From contig CATQJL010000316.1 in the NCBI GenBank assembly GCA_958299035.1, positions 32,181,441 through 32,245,440 on the forward strand: a stretch of DNA of 64,000 bases. The letters are read 5' to 3'. The translations under genes and the position numbers were made by a program. Origin of the DNA: Cylicocyclus nassatus (taxonomy: Eukaryota > Nematoda > Chromadorea > Rhabditida > Strongylidae). The notes under the pieces were generated by a model that was not told where the DNA came from, ran no database searches, and saw only the letters and a program-made list of their open reading frames with translations. Positions 12,315-24,610 of the stretch are shown one piece after another; positions within the stretch are counted from its first letter, which is position 1; every line of letters starts with the position of its first letter.

Positions 12315-12466
12315 CGAGATGCGCTGGTCAATCAATCATTAGTGCTCTGGAACAGATTTACGACAATTTTCCCAATCTTAGTCGGAGCCTGGCTTTTCAC
12401 GAAGTAGCCGTAGCTAAAATCTTTTCAACTGTTCTGATCTCCGAGAGCAATTCAATCATTCCTTGA
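12315..12466 (+). CDS. Possible terminal exon, unknown protein
   Basis: After a weak acceptor (CTGAAAG) the frame is open for about 50 codons to TGA at 12464-12466. It reads as AGQSIISALEQIYDNFPNLS, then RSLAFHEVAVAKIFSTV. The phase fits joining to the exon ending at 11496, but no shared motif proves they are one gene. It could be chance ORF. Confidence 0.25.
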
Positions 12467-13639
12467 ACTTTCTTTACAGAAAAAAGGAGAGTGTTCAATC
12501 TCTCCACTTTAAACATCCCACAAAACACGAGCTTGCAAATATCTCGAACAAATTAGATTCCAAATTTGGAATGCTGCTCAAGAATAATATTCGGAGTGAT
12601 AAAAAGATTCTCCTATTCCCATGTTCCTCCATCACGACAGCAGTTTTTGTCCATTCCAATCAGGAAATTATTAAAGAAAAACAAGAAATTGTGCCAAACA
12701 TGAAGAGTGATAGGTAGATCAAAATTCTGGAATTATTATGTCATAAAAATGCTATTCGATTTTTTGTATACAATGCCTATATTCAGAGCGGTTTCTGCAC
12801 TTGAAAAATGCTGTTTCTCAACTTCCTCAGAATTAAAATAGAAAACATTAGTTTGTACTATTGCAGCGAAACTCTAAGCACATGCTTGACTGATACGTAT
12901 TCAAGTACTTCAAACGTAGGACCGGAATGCCTCAAGAGCAGCGATTGTTGTTTTTTCTTTCTTTCTTTTTTTTCTCCCGTAAAAAGCGGAAACAGCCTCT
13001 TATAAGAGAAAAAGAAAGAAAGGGCACAAGAGAGGGAAAAATCGCGCTCAAAAAGACGCGCTTGAAAGTTTTGATTTCTTTGCCCACCGTAGTCAGAAGC
13101 CATAAGCCATCAAAGAGTTCTCCCACTGTTGTGGTAGCAGGTGCAAAATGCTGCTAGACTTTTGTATGGATTCATTACGATGAAAAAAATGCAGACATCA
13201 TGTTTTCCAAAAGCCGATTGCGACAAATATATGGCCTGGAGGACTTTCGATTTAAGACAACAGTATATCCGAGAGGATTCTGTAAATTATGTTTCGATTA
13301 TTCCACAGATCACAGTGGTTTCCAAGAAAAGGAATAAAAATGGAGAGCTGCATGGTTGGATGACTGCAATCACATGGTGATTCATGACATAGAAAGTCGT
13401 CGGAATTTGCAGAATTTTCTTTTTCCGCCAAAAAAGCAACAGAAAGGTCAGCTAACTTGGTTGCGATAATATGTCTGCAACGTAAAGTTATCGAAATTTC
13501 GGAATGCAAGGCGATAATCCTAAAATTCTCGAATGGATTTGCGGTTGCAGCACTATGCTCAGTTGTCTCAAAACACATAGCCTTCATGCGCAGTACCATG
13601 CTCTTAAAATATGCTTTCAACCCTGATACTTCCTTCTGA
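12467..13639. other. No gene seen; purine/pyrimidine hairpin
   Basis: Contains a CTTT-rich tract (about 12950-12977) followed by AGAAAGAAAG (13007-13022), able to form a hairpin with a short loop. A 122-codon minus-strand ORF (13252-13620) has no splice context or recognisable motif and is not called. Confidence 0.4.
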
Positions 13640-16052
13640 GGCCGTATTCATCATTGCTATCTTGAGGTAAAATGAACCTTGAGGTAGGATTATCACTCAA
13701 AACCCGTATTCATCAATGTACCTTGAGGTAAATGCTCAAGCTTAGATCAACCTTGAAAATGATTTCATGTGGACTGAATGATACCTTGAGGTGAATTCTA
13801 CCTCAAGGTAGCCTTATCAGCGATAAATCCGTATTCATCAAACTTTATGCCTTTACCTTGAGGTACATTTACAATAGAAACTTTTACCCTAGCAAAAGGC
13901 AAGGTTAGGAGTGATACCTTCAGAAATCTACAAGGTTTTAGAGGCTGATTTTTCACATGAACACTGCAGTGACAAAACTGAACCCATTGCAGCAATTTTG
14001 TCTAATTTCGTTGAGATTAGCTAGAGTTATAGACGTGTAAAAAAATTAGTACTACACTTCTCTTAAATCCTATGGATATGTTGTGAGTGTTTTAAAACTC
14101 CTGTGAAACTGATGTACTGAACCAGAGAAAATCAGACAGATCCCTTATTTGCTCCAACAGCATTTTGAGCATCATAGACCCTATCAAACAGTATTTTGAG
14201 CATAGCACACTGAAACCACAAGCTTAAATTAGCACAACTCAAAAACAAATCGCTTTGCAAGCTCTGTATTCAACAAAATCCAGTATTGACGTTCGTGTGA
14301 CGCATTTCTTTAGTCTTGTTCAGTTTCTCAACTCAAATTCAACTGAAGTAGGCATCAGGTAGGCATCGCAGCAGATAATTTTGCAAATTGCACTTAGAAG
14401 CAGACATTCTCCCGGATAGAGTCTTAAAACCTAGAATTGTTGAATATATGGACCCTATCCTCCCCAATTCACCAGTTATAGCCTCTCACAATCTAAAGAC
14501 ATAAGTATCCTTGCGTAAATCCCATGCAGATATGAAAAAAAGCAATTCACCATAAGCACGCTATGCCCTTCTCTAAGAAAACGTCAGTGTTTATCATGCT
14601 GGCAAAGTTTATTTTAACCTTGAGAGATAAATTTTGATGAATACGAAATTGTACCTTGAGGTAGATTCTACCTTGAGGTAATTTCTCAAGGTATCTTATA
14701 TTGAAGTAGGGTTCATTCTAATCTTACCACTGCCCGAAGCAGCTACAAAAGTACATGCCATAAATTTATTCATTCTTCATATCTCAGGCTCTGAAAACGT
14801 ATGAGCCGCGGAAAATCACGCAGTAATGTGCCAACTCTGCTCAGCCGCTATGGTGCAGCCCACCTGCGGCCTTTGGGTGCAATTGCACCAAAATACACTC
14901 CATCCGAGATCCTCCGTAGGGCGGCTGACCCCGGATCATAAGTTTAGTATAATTTTCCTTCCCGTGTCAGCCCACAATTTGTCAGTTGCAGTAATAATTG
15001 AGGGCCACAGCTCGTCCGCTTCCAGCTTCTGAGCTAGCCGTTTGTGCCATTACGACAATCGTTAGTTTTGAATTTGGTATAGCTGATTTTGGTAGATAAT
15101 CTTCAGAATTTTGCTTTTGCTGAAGGAGAAAGATTATGGCGTCCACGTAACTTCGCACTCAGTTTGTAACAATTCCCTATGTTAAGGGAAGGGAAGGGTG
15201 GAGGGGGTTAATGGCAGCGGCTCTGCAGATTTTCGACTTTGGGGTTCTGGCAGATTTGGACTATTCCGATACTATTACGATATAAACCCCCCTTAGCGCG
15301 AGAATGAGGAAAACCCCGTCTTTTGAAACCTTCCTTAAGACAGGCGCGGACGAGTGAGCCATTTTTCTCTGCCGTCAGAGACGCAGAATGAGGAGGTAGA
15401 GAGCGCTAGAACAATTCTGCCCTACGAAGCTACGAGTGACGGCGCGTTTTCTAGCGGCGAACATACTCGTCTGCACAAGGTGTTAGGGAAGCGAAAGGAG
15501 GAATGGGAGCGGAGCTTGGCTCGCCCCCTGGCGAGCAAAATTCACATTTTCGGCCCGGGGTTGCTCTTTTGGTTCACTTGGAGGGTCTCCTGTTTATTTG
15601 TGTCAAATTCTGAGGTAGGTCTATTCTGCCGAGCCGCTGCCTTTAAGGATCCGTGCTGCATGTGCGCTGCCCTTGGGATAAGTTACAAAAAACGAGATTG
15701 ATATGTCTTTTAAGAGTGCCAGGCTCTTTACTACCTAGTGGTTCTCTTTCTCTTTCTCATCCGCTCCTCCAGCGGCGCAACATACGCAAAGCGAGCATTG
15801 CGTGCGAACGGCCCTAAAATTTATATACCCACAAATGAAAATAGAAAAGAGGGATTTACAATAATGAACTTTATACACCGCTGAGAGTTATGGCATGCCC
15901 TGAATGAGTGTCACCGCACATTATGCAAGCTGAGGTAGAATTAACCTTGAGGTACTTTGATGAATACGAAACAGCCTTAAGGTAGAATGTACCTTGAGGT
16001 ACATTTTACCTCAAGGTTCATTTTACCTCGGGTAGCAATGATGAATACGGCC
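13640..16052. mobile_element. 2.4-kb non-autonomous DNA element with TCTGA target duplication
   Basis: Flanked by a perfect 5-bp direct repeat TCTGA (13635-13639, 16053-16057). Termini are GGCCGTATTCATCATTGCTA and its inverse ending TGATGAATACGGCC. Subterminal regions are packed with the near-palindrome TACCTTGAGGTA (about 14 copies at 13660-13870, 14650-14695 and 15945-16035), several preceded by GTATTCATCA. Such subterminal arrays usually bind transposase. No transposase ORF is visible. A TTAA-type MITE (15212-15642) is inserted inside. Superfamily unknown. Confidence 0.75.
15212..15642. mobile_element. TTAA-type MITE (copy D), nested
   Basis: Perfect TTAA duplications at 15208-15211 and 15643-15646. 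Termini are TGGCAGCGGCTCTGCAGA and its inverse GCCGAGCCGCTGCCT. It is GC-richer than its surroundings. The 115-codon ORF inside (15354-15701) runs past the element end and is not a gene. Confidence 0.7.
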
Positions 16053-16057
16053 TCTGA

Positions 16058-19000
16058 TTATTTTCTAAACCCAAGTACCAATTACTTTCACACATGGTGA
16101 TAAAGGTGTACGCAAGTTCCAAAAAAGAACTCTAAATTCTATATTAGCAAAAAATCTATGTACATACACTACCAGTAGGCTTTAAGTACATAAAGTAACG
16201 TAGCTACATGTTTTGGCCAAGCATTAAACCGAGCATGGCTCTGTCCTCTTACGCTTTGCATGCGTGATGTCTTAGCAAAACGAAAACGGCTCATAACTTC
16301 GCTCACATAGTCGCTAAGTAGATATGAGATACAGATTCGAAATCAGCCCTTCATGCTGCATCTAATGGTATGCAGTTTGCCTGGACTGGCCACTTCGGTT
16401 TCAGACCATTCCCTCGTTAGCTTCACTGTCTATGATGAATTAAGGGCTCATTTAGTGCATCTGGGAAGCCTGCCTATGAAAGGTTTTGGTTTTGTTATAA
16501 TAGACAATTTTTGAGTGTTTTTCGGTCCTCTATCTCTATAAATTTTGCACAAGGATATCAGCGGGAACAGAAAGAATACTGTATCATGGCAAAAGAAGCT
16601 GGAAAATCGATAAAACTTTAAGATGAATGAAATTATTCAGAAGACATGGTGAAGGGTTTCGAACTGCTATAAACAACAGTCAACAGCGTCGTCGTAGCGA
16701 TGGTAAATAAAATATGAAGCCTGAATCGCAATCGTACCAAACAATGCTGTACATAAGACAACACTGAAGTAAGAAAGCTGGAGAGTGCATAAAAGTTTTT
16801 TTCAAGATGATGAAATCCGCGTAAGAGTATGGATCTTTGACCCAAGCACCTGAATCTTTCTTTACATGGAGAAAAGATGCTTAGAAAATTGATTTCCCCT
16901 TCCCTTTATCTCCACTGAGCAATATGTACGTTATGATGGCACACGGTTGGCAAAGACAATAATTTCAAAAGATAGAGTGGTTGTTATTTTCTAGTGACTA
17001 TACCTGCAATCACTGATCAGATGTCAATCTGAATTACTATTTTTTGGGAATTTTCTACGAAATTTATTAAATGCTGATCTCCACTTGGTGACTTCTTTTT
17101 CCGTCTAAAATGGAAGGAATCAGAACTAAAATTACCTATTGCTATTGAAGCCAGTAGGCAATAAAATTTACGGAGAAAGCACAGTTTTTTCATAATCACC
17201 TTGGAGGTTGTGAATAGCATCTCAAACAGACGAGATATATGAATGCTGTTATGCGCCAAGCTGTTAAGAAACCCCGCTTTTTGACAGAATCAATCCAATG
17301 AATCCCAGTTACGAATGAAATAGGGAAGCAAAAAATGAAATCAGTTATTGTTAGTAAAGCTAACTGGCGATGAGAGATTACAGGCTAAAAATACTTGTTT
17401 AAAATAATTAATTACATCAACAAAATATCGATATAAAGACCCTATTTCAAAGTGGTGATTATAACTAAAATGAGACCAATAAATTTAATTAGATGCGCCA
17501 AAAATTTTAAAAATTAATTTATCAATTCCAAAACATGTTGTGCACCATGCACTGAGAAGAAAAGGAAAGGAAGATGAACGACATGTAGACTAGAAGGCTT
17601 AGCTAGCAAATCTGTATAGAAATCAAAGCGTAAAACTAAAGAAGAAATTTTCATATGGAATCGAATTTGTTCAGTGGAGAAGTGGAATGCAGTATTGGAC
17701 AAGAAACATTCCAAAACAAAGCTCTTGAGCGCACTTTTGGGAGAATTCGTAACACGTGTTAACCAAAAGCAAGACTCGTGCAACAAAGAGTTCTGTTGAA
17801 CTCTGAATAAACATTTGAAGGCGTTGAGAGAGATGTGCAGCTGTGGAAACAGCTAGCTGACGAGGTTTCCAGCGAGGAGCAAAGCACACTCAGTCGATGT
17901 GGTTGGATCAATAAGCAACCAGCTGGAGCTCGTTGACCGCGATGTACGCATTGAAGACCAGCTGTTTATTGACAAAAGCATATCGCTATCGCTTAGTAAG
18001 CAAAAGTTCATCTGAACCTGTTATATGGCTACCAAAAAAAGCGAAAAAACATTTTTTAAATGGCTACGTTGCCGACAAATTCAGTCATTTTTAGGCCAAT
18101 CACGATTATAACTGCTACGCAATCTAAAAAGTGCAGAATTTTTCAGCACAAGGTTACCTCGAAAACAGGGCTCGGCAAGGAGTGGCTTTTCTTGAATTTC
18201 AAAAATAAAGTTCCCCTTGATTTCTAAATTTTACGAAGTCTCGGCCCTATACGTAAAAATACCCACAAAAAAACGAGATGTCGACTAAAAAACTTGGCAA
18301 TTTTGGTGTCTTTTCGGCTTCAAAGACGATATCCAGCTTGCTTACAAGCCACCTGTGCCGAGCCCTGTTCGATAAGATTAATCATAAAAAATTTGGAGCG
18401 ATCTCATGCCTGGTGCCGGGACAATGGAATTGAGTCTTTATATTTCAACTTCAAAAATTCTCACTGGTTGTTTTATAAGGCTGTATGCCAAAAGGAGCGC
18501 GACCCTCTCATTCACAGTATCTCTCTTATCAAAACTGGAAATTGGGTGCTTATTGGGCCTAGAAGCGCAAGTTTATCGTGCAAATAGATCCAAAGATTTT
18601 TAGGTTATAAAGTGCTCAAATCTCAAAAAAAATTTCGAGATATTGTTGTTGAAAACTAAAGAAAGCAGATTATGCGATCAGCGTATTGCAGTAAACAGAA
18701 TGCCATGAATACGATCAGATTTTTAGCAACAACAGTCAAACTTGGCAAAAGATGACTAAAAGCTCGGATTTGTCAAAACAATATATCTGTCATTTTTTCA
18801 GCCGGAATATTTTTTGCTCTTGAACAGAACGTGCATTCAATGGTAAGTATGTGAAGCACGAATAGCAAGCAATTTTACAACTTCTCGGACTAAAAAAATG
18901 TGAATGAACATGCAAAGCCTAAGCAACCATGCTTCCAAACATAAGTGTTCCAGCTAAGTTGAAGGCAAATTGACAGCAATCTACTGGAAAGTGGTAAAAA

Positions 19001-20099
19001 AAACTTTGCTTTCATAAAATGACCAGGTAATTCAGAAACAGGAATTATCAAAAACTTTCGGGGAGGTTGATAGAAATCAAGACTTCTTCGGGATTTATTT
19101 GCCCTTCAGAATACCCAAAGCTTAACTATACTAGAGAGAGTCATCCCATCCCATCTATACTACTCTTACTCATCTATACTAATACTATCATGTCCGGATG
19201 TAGAATATTTCAAAAGCTAAAACAGAAGCCTAATTAGTCACGACGAGGCTAATGTATTCGAGACGCCGCTGACTGGTGAATTTGCTAACAACTGCCAGAT
19301 TACATAGGAGAGAAAAGAAAATGGCAATTTGACTAAGGAAACCCGTTTATCTGAGAAGTAAAGGATAGTTAGCAAAGACGCTTTTGACGAGCAAACTGTC
19401 TCTGGAGGCATGAAACGCTGATTCCAAATGTCTTCCTTCTCTACAGAGCGCTTTTGGATGAAAAGTTATGAGCGTTTTGGAAAATTGGATGCACAAGTAG
19501 TACAGAATGAGTCGTAACGTTTTTCCTAGGGCCTAAATGGAGCATTGACTGGGCACTTATCAATACTTCTGGGAATATATCTATTCAGCCGTCTCACACA
19601 AGCGTTGGAGAAATTTCTAACAGTGGTTCTTATTTCAATTGCGCATTTAAATTTCCGCTCCAGTGGAACCATATAACTTCTCAGTCAGAGAAGCTTCGCA
19701 GGTAGTGAGGGCAGATTTGAAATCATCGTTTTATGCAGTTCAAGACAGTATACTCCCACCATCTATGAAGATCAAATAAAGGAAAACATCTTCGCACGGA
19801 AAAGAATGAATAGTTTCCTTAGAGCAATGAAGCACTCCTTCTTGCATGACACAACGCTTCCATGATGGACAAATCGAAGAGATTTGATTAACACAAGCAA
19901 TTAACTACAGCGGTTATAATCTGAGACTTCAGTTGATTTGTAGTGACCATCATAAGCAAAACAGTGCTTATCAGCGCAATTTTACGGCTCCACAAAATGG
20001 TCCTCTTATAGATAAAACTAAGAGAGTGCAGTGTGTCTCAATGATGTAAAAAAAACAATGTCGAACTTCTAGTCGCGCTTAAAACAGCCCAAAAATATA
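16058..20099. other. No gene seen; decayed repeats
   Basis: Remnants of the GGATACTTGGTC fold-back family are recognisable near 16225-16430 (ending GGCCACTTCGG) and near 19370-19790 (GCTGATTCCAAATG versus CAGATTTGAAATCATCG). A short inverted pair AACAGGGCTCGGCA (18166) / TGCCGAGCCCTGTT (18355) lies in between. Several 60-97-codon ORFs have no splice context. Confidence 0.4.
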
Positions 20100-21019
20100 T
20101 TAGGTTGTTGCAAAAATAATGTCCGTTTTTCTAGGCGTATATTCCAAACGACTTTTCTCCTTCAGGCTTTCTTTTTCCATACAGATTTTGCACACCATTG
20201 GAAAGCTTTCTTCATGTACTTTCTGCGGTGGTGAAAATAAGCTTTTATCTCATCTGTAAGATTTTCACCAGCATTTTGAACAGCCGCACTCAAAATCGAA
20301 ATTTTATTGCTCCAACTTTCTTGGCCACAACTCAGGCGCAAATAAACGAATACTTCTGAAAACATAGCTACTGTATAGGATAAATATTGTTTACTTATTG
20401 CACGTTTAAATAAGTTTTTCGAATATACCTGAACTGACAAATCGAGCTTCAAAAAAGATACCCGCTGCCTGGAACTCTATGGGTTCGAAATTTTTCCTGA
20501 TTAGGGCAATCGCTGAAACTTCGCTCATTTCTGTAGGCTTAAGGTAAGGACATCTTATCTACAATTTATGCAGAAAAACTTAGCTATTCAGTGCATGAAG
20601 ATTTCCAAGTTTTCATAGTTTGGGACTTCCAAGCCTATCACAAATAGGCTTAAAAAAGTGAACAATTTCGGATTTCTATTTTTTTTAATTCGCAGAACTT
20701 CTTCGCTAAAATTCTTTTTATAGAAACGTATACTCCTGGGTTGCTTGTACAAAATAAGCTGATTAGCAGCCATAACAACAAAACTTGAAGGAATTTGTAA
20801 CCTTTCAAAAACGAGGTTTTCAAAAGCAAAACTTTTGAATTTTTGACGCATGGTTTCCTTCCCGCTTGCGATATCAGTATATGCAGGTGCGCCTTAGATT
20901 ACGAAAGGTTTACTGCATCTGATGGTCTTGATTGCATTCAAAAATATGAAGACTGAACGAACTTATAGCTTTTCAAAGCGAAATTTTGCAAAACGGACAT
21001 TATTTTTGCAACAACCTAA
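20100..21019. mobile_element. Mariner-type inverted-repeat element
   Basis: Begins TTAGGTTGTTGCAAAAATAA and ends with the inverse (TTATTTTTGCAACAACCTAA), between TA dinucleotides, as in mariner-family insertions. Two minus-strand ORFs (20162-20452, 20588-20851) have no transposase motif that I recognise. Likely non-autonomous. Confidence 0.75.
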
Positions 21020-21414
21020 TACATTCGTCTAACGAAGATATGACTGCTCGGAAGGCAGACCGTTTTTTCGACACATCTGCGTTCTCCACTTACGCTGGAT
21101 AAAATCATCAGAGAAACAAGCCAGACACTTCAACAGTTCGGCACTACTTTGGCTGCTCCTTTGTGCTTTTTCACTGTTTCAGCCAAGTAAGGCCAGACTC
21201 TCATCTAGTGCTAGCGTTACCCCTCTCTCGGACATGATATTTCTGAACGTTTATGAAAGATGGGATGTAGAAGGTGAGGAAATCGCAGAGAAATTACCAC
21301 ATAGCAAGATTTTGTTTACTCTAAGCGTATCATTGACTTTGCCCGTGAAATGCCATAGTTTATTTACAAAAGTCGCGGAATGCGAGTTATGAAATATTCC
21401 AACTTCGATTGCTT

Positions 21415-21551
21415 ACAGTTGTGACAGTGGAATGTGAAAATTCTCGGCGAATTCGACGATGTCGGCGAATTTGTCAAAGTCGGCGAAAAACGCAAAATAG
21501 CAGACATCGCCAACATCGCCGAGAATTTTCACATTCCAAAGTCATAACTGT
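21415..21551. mobile_element. Small fold-back MITE, ACAGTTATGAC family
   Basis: 137-bp unit with ends ACAGTTGTGACAGTGGAATG and its inverse CATTCCAAAGTCATAACTGT. The arms continue into GTGAAAATTCTCGGCGA and its inverse; the centre is made of CGGCGA words. A second copy lies at 26496-26613. Confidence 0.7.
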
Positions 21552-22054
21552 TTGACTGCATGTATGATGCAAATCATCAAATTTCCGCTCATGTGGATCG
21601 CTCAATGTGCTGACAACAATTTTTACATTGTTTTGCTGCTGGTGGCACATTTTAAGGATGAGAATCCGCCAAAATACAAGATTGTTTGGGAAAAAATTTA
21701 CCAGAGCGTGAGTTTGTAACCTCATAATCTGACGGGATAGGGACCTGTGCTAATCACGGGCTGATAGCGTTCATTACAGAGATTTTAATTTATATGAACA
21801 CGCAAGCAAGTTTTTTGATAGAGGCAAGAAGTGCCAACGAATCTTCAACCTTGCGTGGTCTAACTAAATTATTTCCATTCGAAACTTCATTGTAAACCTC
21901 TTCAGCGCGATATAACTAGGATTTTCGTAAGCAGTGAGTTTGAAAGCTACTGTGGGTGGAGTTTCGGGTTAATTCAAGATTATCAATTTTTCAGCTAAAA
22001 GCAATGGCGAGGTCAAGAGCGATAATCGAGAAAAATCAAATGGTGCCAATTTCT

Positions 22055-23345
22055 TACAAGGGAAGGATACTTGGTCGAAGTGGCCATTTGGAATGAGCTG
22101 TATATCAGGAAACGTCCTCTGTAAGGCAAACTCAAAACTACTTTCGCTAGGTGCCGAGCGGTTTTGTGGGGGGAGTTACAAGGCCATTTTCCTCCGGCGC
22201 AGCTGGTGCACCCAGTGATGGGCGAGGCGCCAGAATAACGCAGCAGTGTGGCAGTGGCGCAGTGGCAACGCAGTGGACTGCGAAGCAGATGGTCGATGGT
22301 TCGAGTCCTGTTGCTGCTACTTTGTTTTGCAGTTCTGTAAAAAGTCTATTGGGTGACAGTAAACGAGAAATACTATTTCTAGGCAGTCGAAACAAGCTAG
22401 TTACTGCAAAAAAAGCCACTATTTCTGCAATAAGCTATAATCTTCTAAAATATGTAAATCTGTGGAGGTTATGATGTCACAACAAGGGATTCAAGTGATA
22501 TATTAACATGTATGGAATACAACCACAAAATGCTCAAAGTAGAAGAATTTCTCGCAGCGCGCACTTGCAAATGCAATCGATTCACATTCCATTTATTGGC
22601 TCTTGATCTGAACTTTACCTTGCAATATAGGGATTCCATCCTTAAGATCTTATCGCTCATTTAAACAGAGTTTTGCTCTCCGCGATTCAAAAATTTGCTT
22701 TCATACCTATGGATGCAGCCGGATACATTGACAACCACCCCGGCGAATTCGAGTCTCCTATTCAGTACTGTTTTTCACCGACTTTGATAGGCAATTGTGA
22801 AGCTGCTGATTGTCATCGTTTTATTTTATCCGATGTGCGCGCTGCGAGAAGCTCTTCTACTTTGAGCATTTTGTGGTTGTATTTCATACATGTTAATATA
22901 TCACTTGAATCCCTTGTTGTGACATCATAACCTCCACAGATTTACATATTTTAGAAGATTATAGCTTATTGCAGAAATAGTGGCTTTTTTGCAGTAACTG
23001 GCTTGTTTCGACTGCCTAGAAATAGTATTTCTCGTTTACTGTCACCCAATAGACTTTTTACAGAACTGCAAAACAAAATAGCAGCAACTGGACTCGAGCC
23101 CTCGACCACCTGCTTCGTAGTCCACTGCGTTGCCATTGCGCCACTGCCACATGGCTGCGTTATTCTAGCGTCTCGCCCATTACTGGGTGCACCAGTGCGC
23201 CGGAGGAAAATGGCCTTGTAACTGCCCCCACAAAACCGCTCGGCACCTAGCGAAAGTAGTTTTGAGTTTGCCTTACGGAGGACGGTTTCCTAATATACAG
23301 CTCATTCCAAATGGCCCCTTCGACCGAGTATCCTTCCCTTGTTAG
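22055..23345. repeat. Large inverted repeat, 510-bp arms, carrying tRNA-like sequences
   Basis: Left arm 22055-22566 and right arm 22834-23345 are inverted copies around a 267-bp spacer. Outer ends match the GGATACTTGGTC fold-back family (TTACAAGGGAAGGATACTTG and its inverse). The arms include a C/G-rich stretch and a tRNA-like module. ORFs in the arms are mirror images and not genes. Confidence 0.8.
22248..22320 (+). other. tRNA-Arg-like sequence (SINE head or tRNA pseudogene)
   Basis: 73 nt with a 7-bp acceptor stem GTGGCAG/CTGCTAC (one G-T pair), an A box TGGCGCAGTGG, a 3-bp D stem and a B box GGTTCGAGTCC. The anticodon loop CTGCGAA gives anticodon GCG. The anticodon and T stems pair poorly and two nucleotides are extra, so it is probably not a functional tRNA. 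A mutated inverse copy lies in the right arm near 23081-23153. Confidence 0.45.
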
Positions 23346-23704
23346 AAAAATTGAGCATAGAGCTTATCCGACCTGCTGATTACACATCTGCTCCCCGTGA
23401 TAACTTCATTCTGTAGGGTTAACGGTGTCTAAATTTCAGGTAAATTTCGATTCTAACAAAGTTTGCTAGCCATTTTCGCCTTCACTTCAAAAGGTACTTT
23501 GCACCATGTTTAGCTGCTAAGAAACTCGTGAAGCTCTTGTATCGAATAACGTTTATCGTAGCTCTCTATCTACATGTATTGGGTCGCCCTAACAGAATCC
23601 TTTTCGCAGAACATAATCGAAGACCTCAGATCAAAACTGAATGACTTTTCACCCACATATTGGGTATATAGTGACAACGCAAGTGGGCTGGGCTTACAGT
23701 TCAC

Positions 23705-23890
23705 AGCTACAAATCGATAAAATCGATATTCCGGAGGTTGCGAAACCTCCAAAATCGATGAAAGTCGAATTTCTGAAAATGCGAAACCTCCAAAGTAGAT
23801 GAAATCGACATTCTGCAGGTTGCGGAGTCTCTAAAATCGATAAAGTCGATGATTTGAAAAATTTGAAGACTTCGCAACCTCAAAAATTTC
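23705..23890. repeat. Degenerate tandem repeat of about 55 bp
   Basis: Three to four imperfect units combining AAATCGATGAAAGTCGA-like and GGTTGCGAAACCTCC-like words, for example at 23741, 23793 and 23830. Non-coding. Confidence 0.5.
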
Positions 23891-23939
23891 GATTTCGATT
23901 GCCAAGTTTCGAGATCCACCCCCCCCCCCCCAATTTCGA

Positions 23940-24610
23940 ACCCCAAGGCTCCACCCACTTCCCAAGATTGAGCCCACTCAACTACAGGCTCCGCCCATTT
24001 TTGCCTCAAAAGCCACAGTTTACCCATTGTTAGCACTACTATCTCCCCTTCAACCATTGGCGTACCCAGGATTTCGGCTCGGGGGGGGGGGAGGCGGCAG
24101 AAATTTTGCGTCAGCCACGCACTCCAAAAATTTTTTAGGGGGGCTCTTGAAATTTTTGCGGGCCCCCAACCCCCAAAATCTGAAAAAAGGGAGCGTGGCG
24201 TCAGCCACGCCCCCGAAATTATTTTTTTATCGGGCTAATTTGAGTTTTTAAAACATTTTAAGAATTATTTTATTTGCTTACAAAAATGAACAAGTCACTT
24301 GCACATTTTTACAACTCATGTAAGTAACTTTCAAAAATTTCGCGACCCGTTCTCGGGTCCCCCCCTCGGTACGCCATTGCCTTCAACCACTGCAAGACCG
24401 CTTATCCACCAATCAAAACCCGCCCACTTCATTCAAAACACCTTCAAGCAAAGCTCCGCCCCCTTCCCTCTTGACACCGCCCACGTGCACTCCAACCGAG
24501 GAAAATGAGCGGAAAATTGAGCGAAAAATCGAAAAAGTGTAAATTAAGCTCATCAGCGCTTTTATACAGCTACAACTCCTCCAAACAAGCTCCGCCCACC
24601 TTCTACTTCG
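23940..24610 (+). repeat. Recurrent CTCCGCCCAC motif region
   Basis: The word (G)CTCC(G/A)CCCAC and close variants recur about eight times outside the inserted element at 24056-24379 (for example 23950, 23988, 24419, 24457, 24478, 24590), separated by a few tens of bases. It may be a decayed satellite or a protein-binding array. Confidence 0.4.
24056..24379. mobile_element. hAT-like MITE with CCTTCAACC target duplication
   Basis: Ends ATTGGCGTACCCAGG and CCTCGGTACGCCATTG are near-inverse. They are flanked by the direct repeat CCTTCAACC (24047-24055 and 24380-24388). An 8-9-bp duplication is typical of hAT insertions, but I see no hAT transposase. Internal sequence has two GCGTCAGCCACGC copies. 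Confidence 0.65.

Noticed and set aside
13252..13620. 122-codon minus-strand ORF
   Set aside because: No motif, no splice context, adjacent to a transposable element end.
15354..15701. 115-codon plus-strand ORF
   Set aside because: It lies mostly inside a TTAA-type MITE and crosses its end.
20162..20851. Two ORFs inside the mariner-type element, considered as transposase
   Set aside because: Neither shows the DD34D-type catalytic spacing or other mariner motifs that I recognise.
22248..22320. Functional tRNA-Arg gene
   Set aside because: Acceptor stem and boxes are good, but anticodon and T stems mispair and there are extra nucleotides; it sits in a repeat with an inverse copy.
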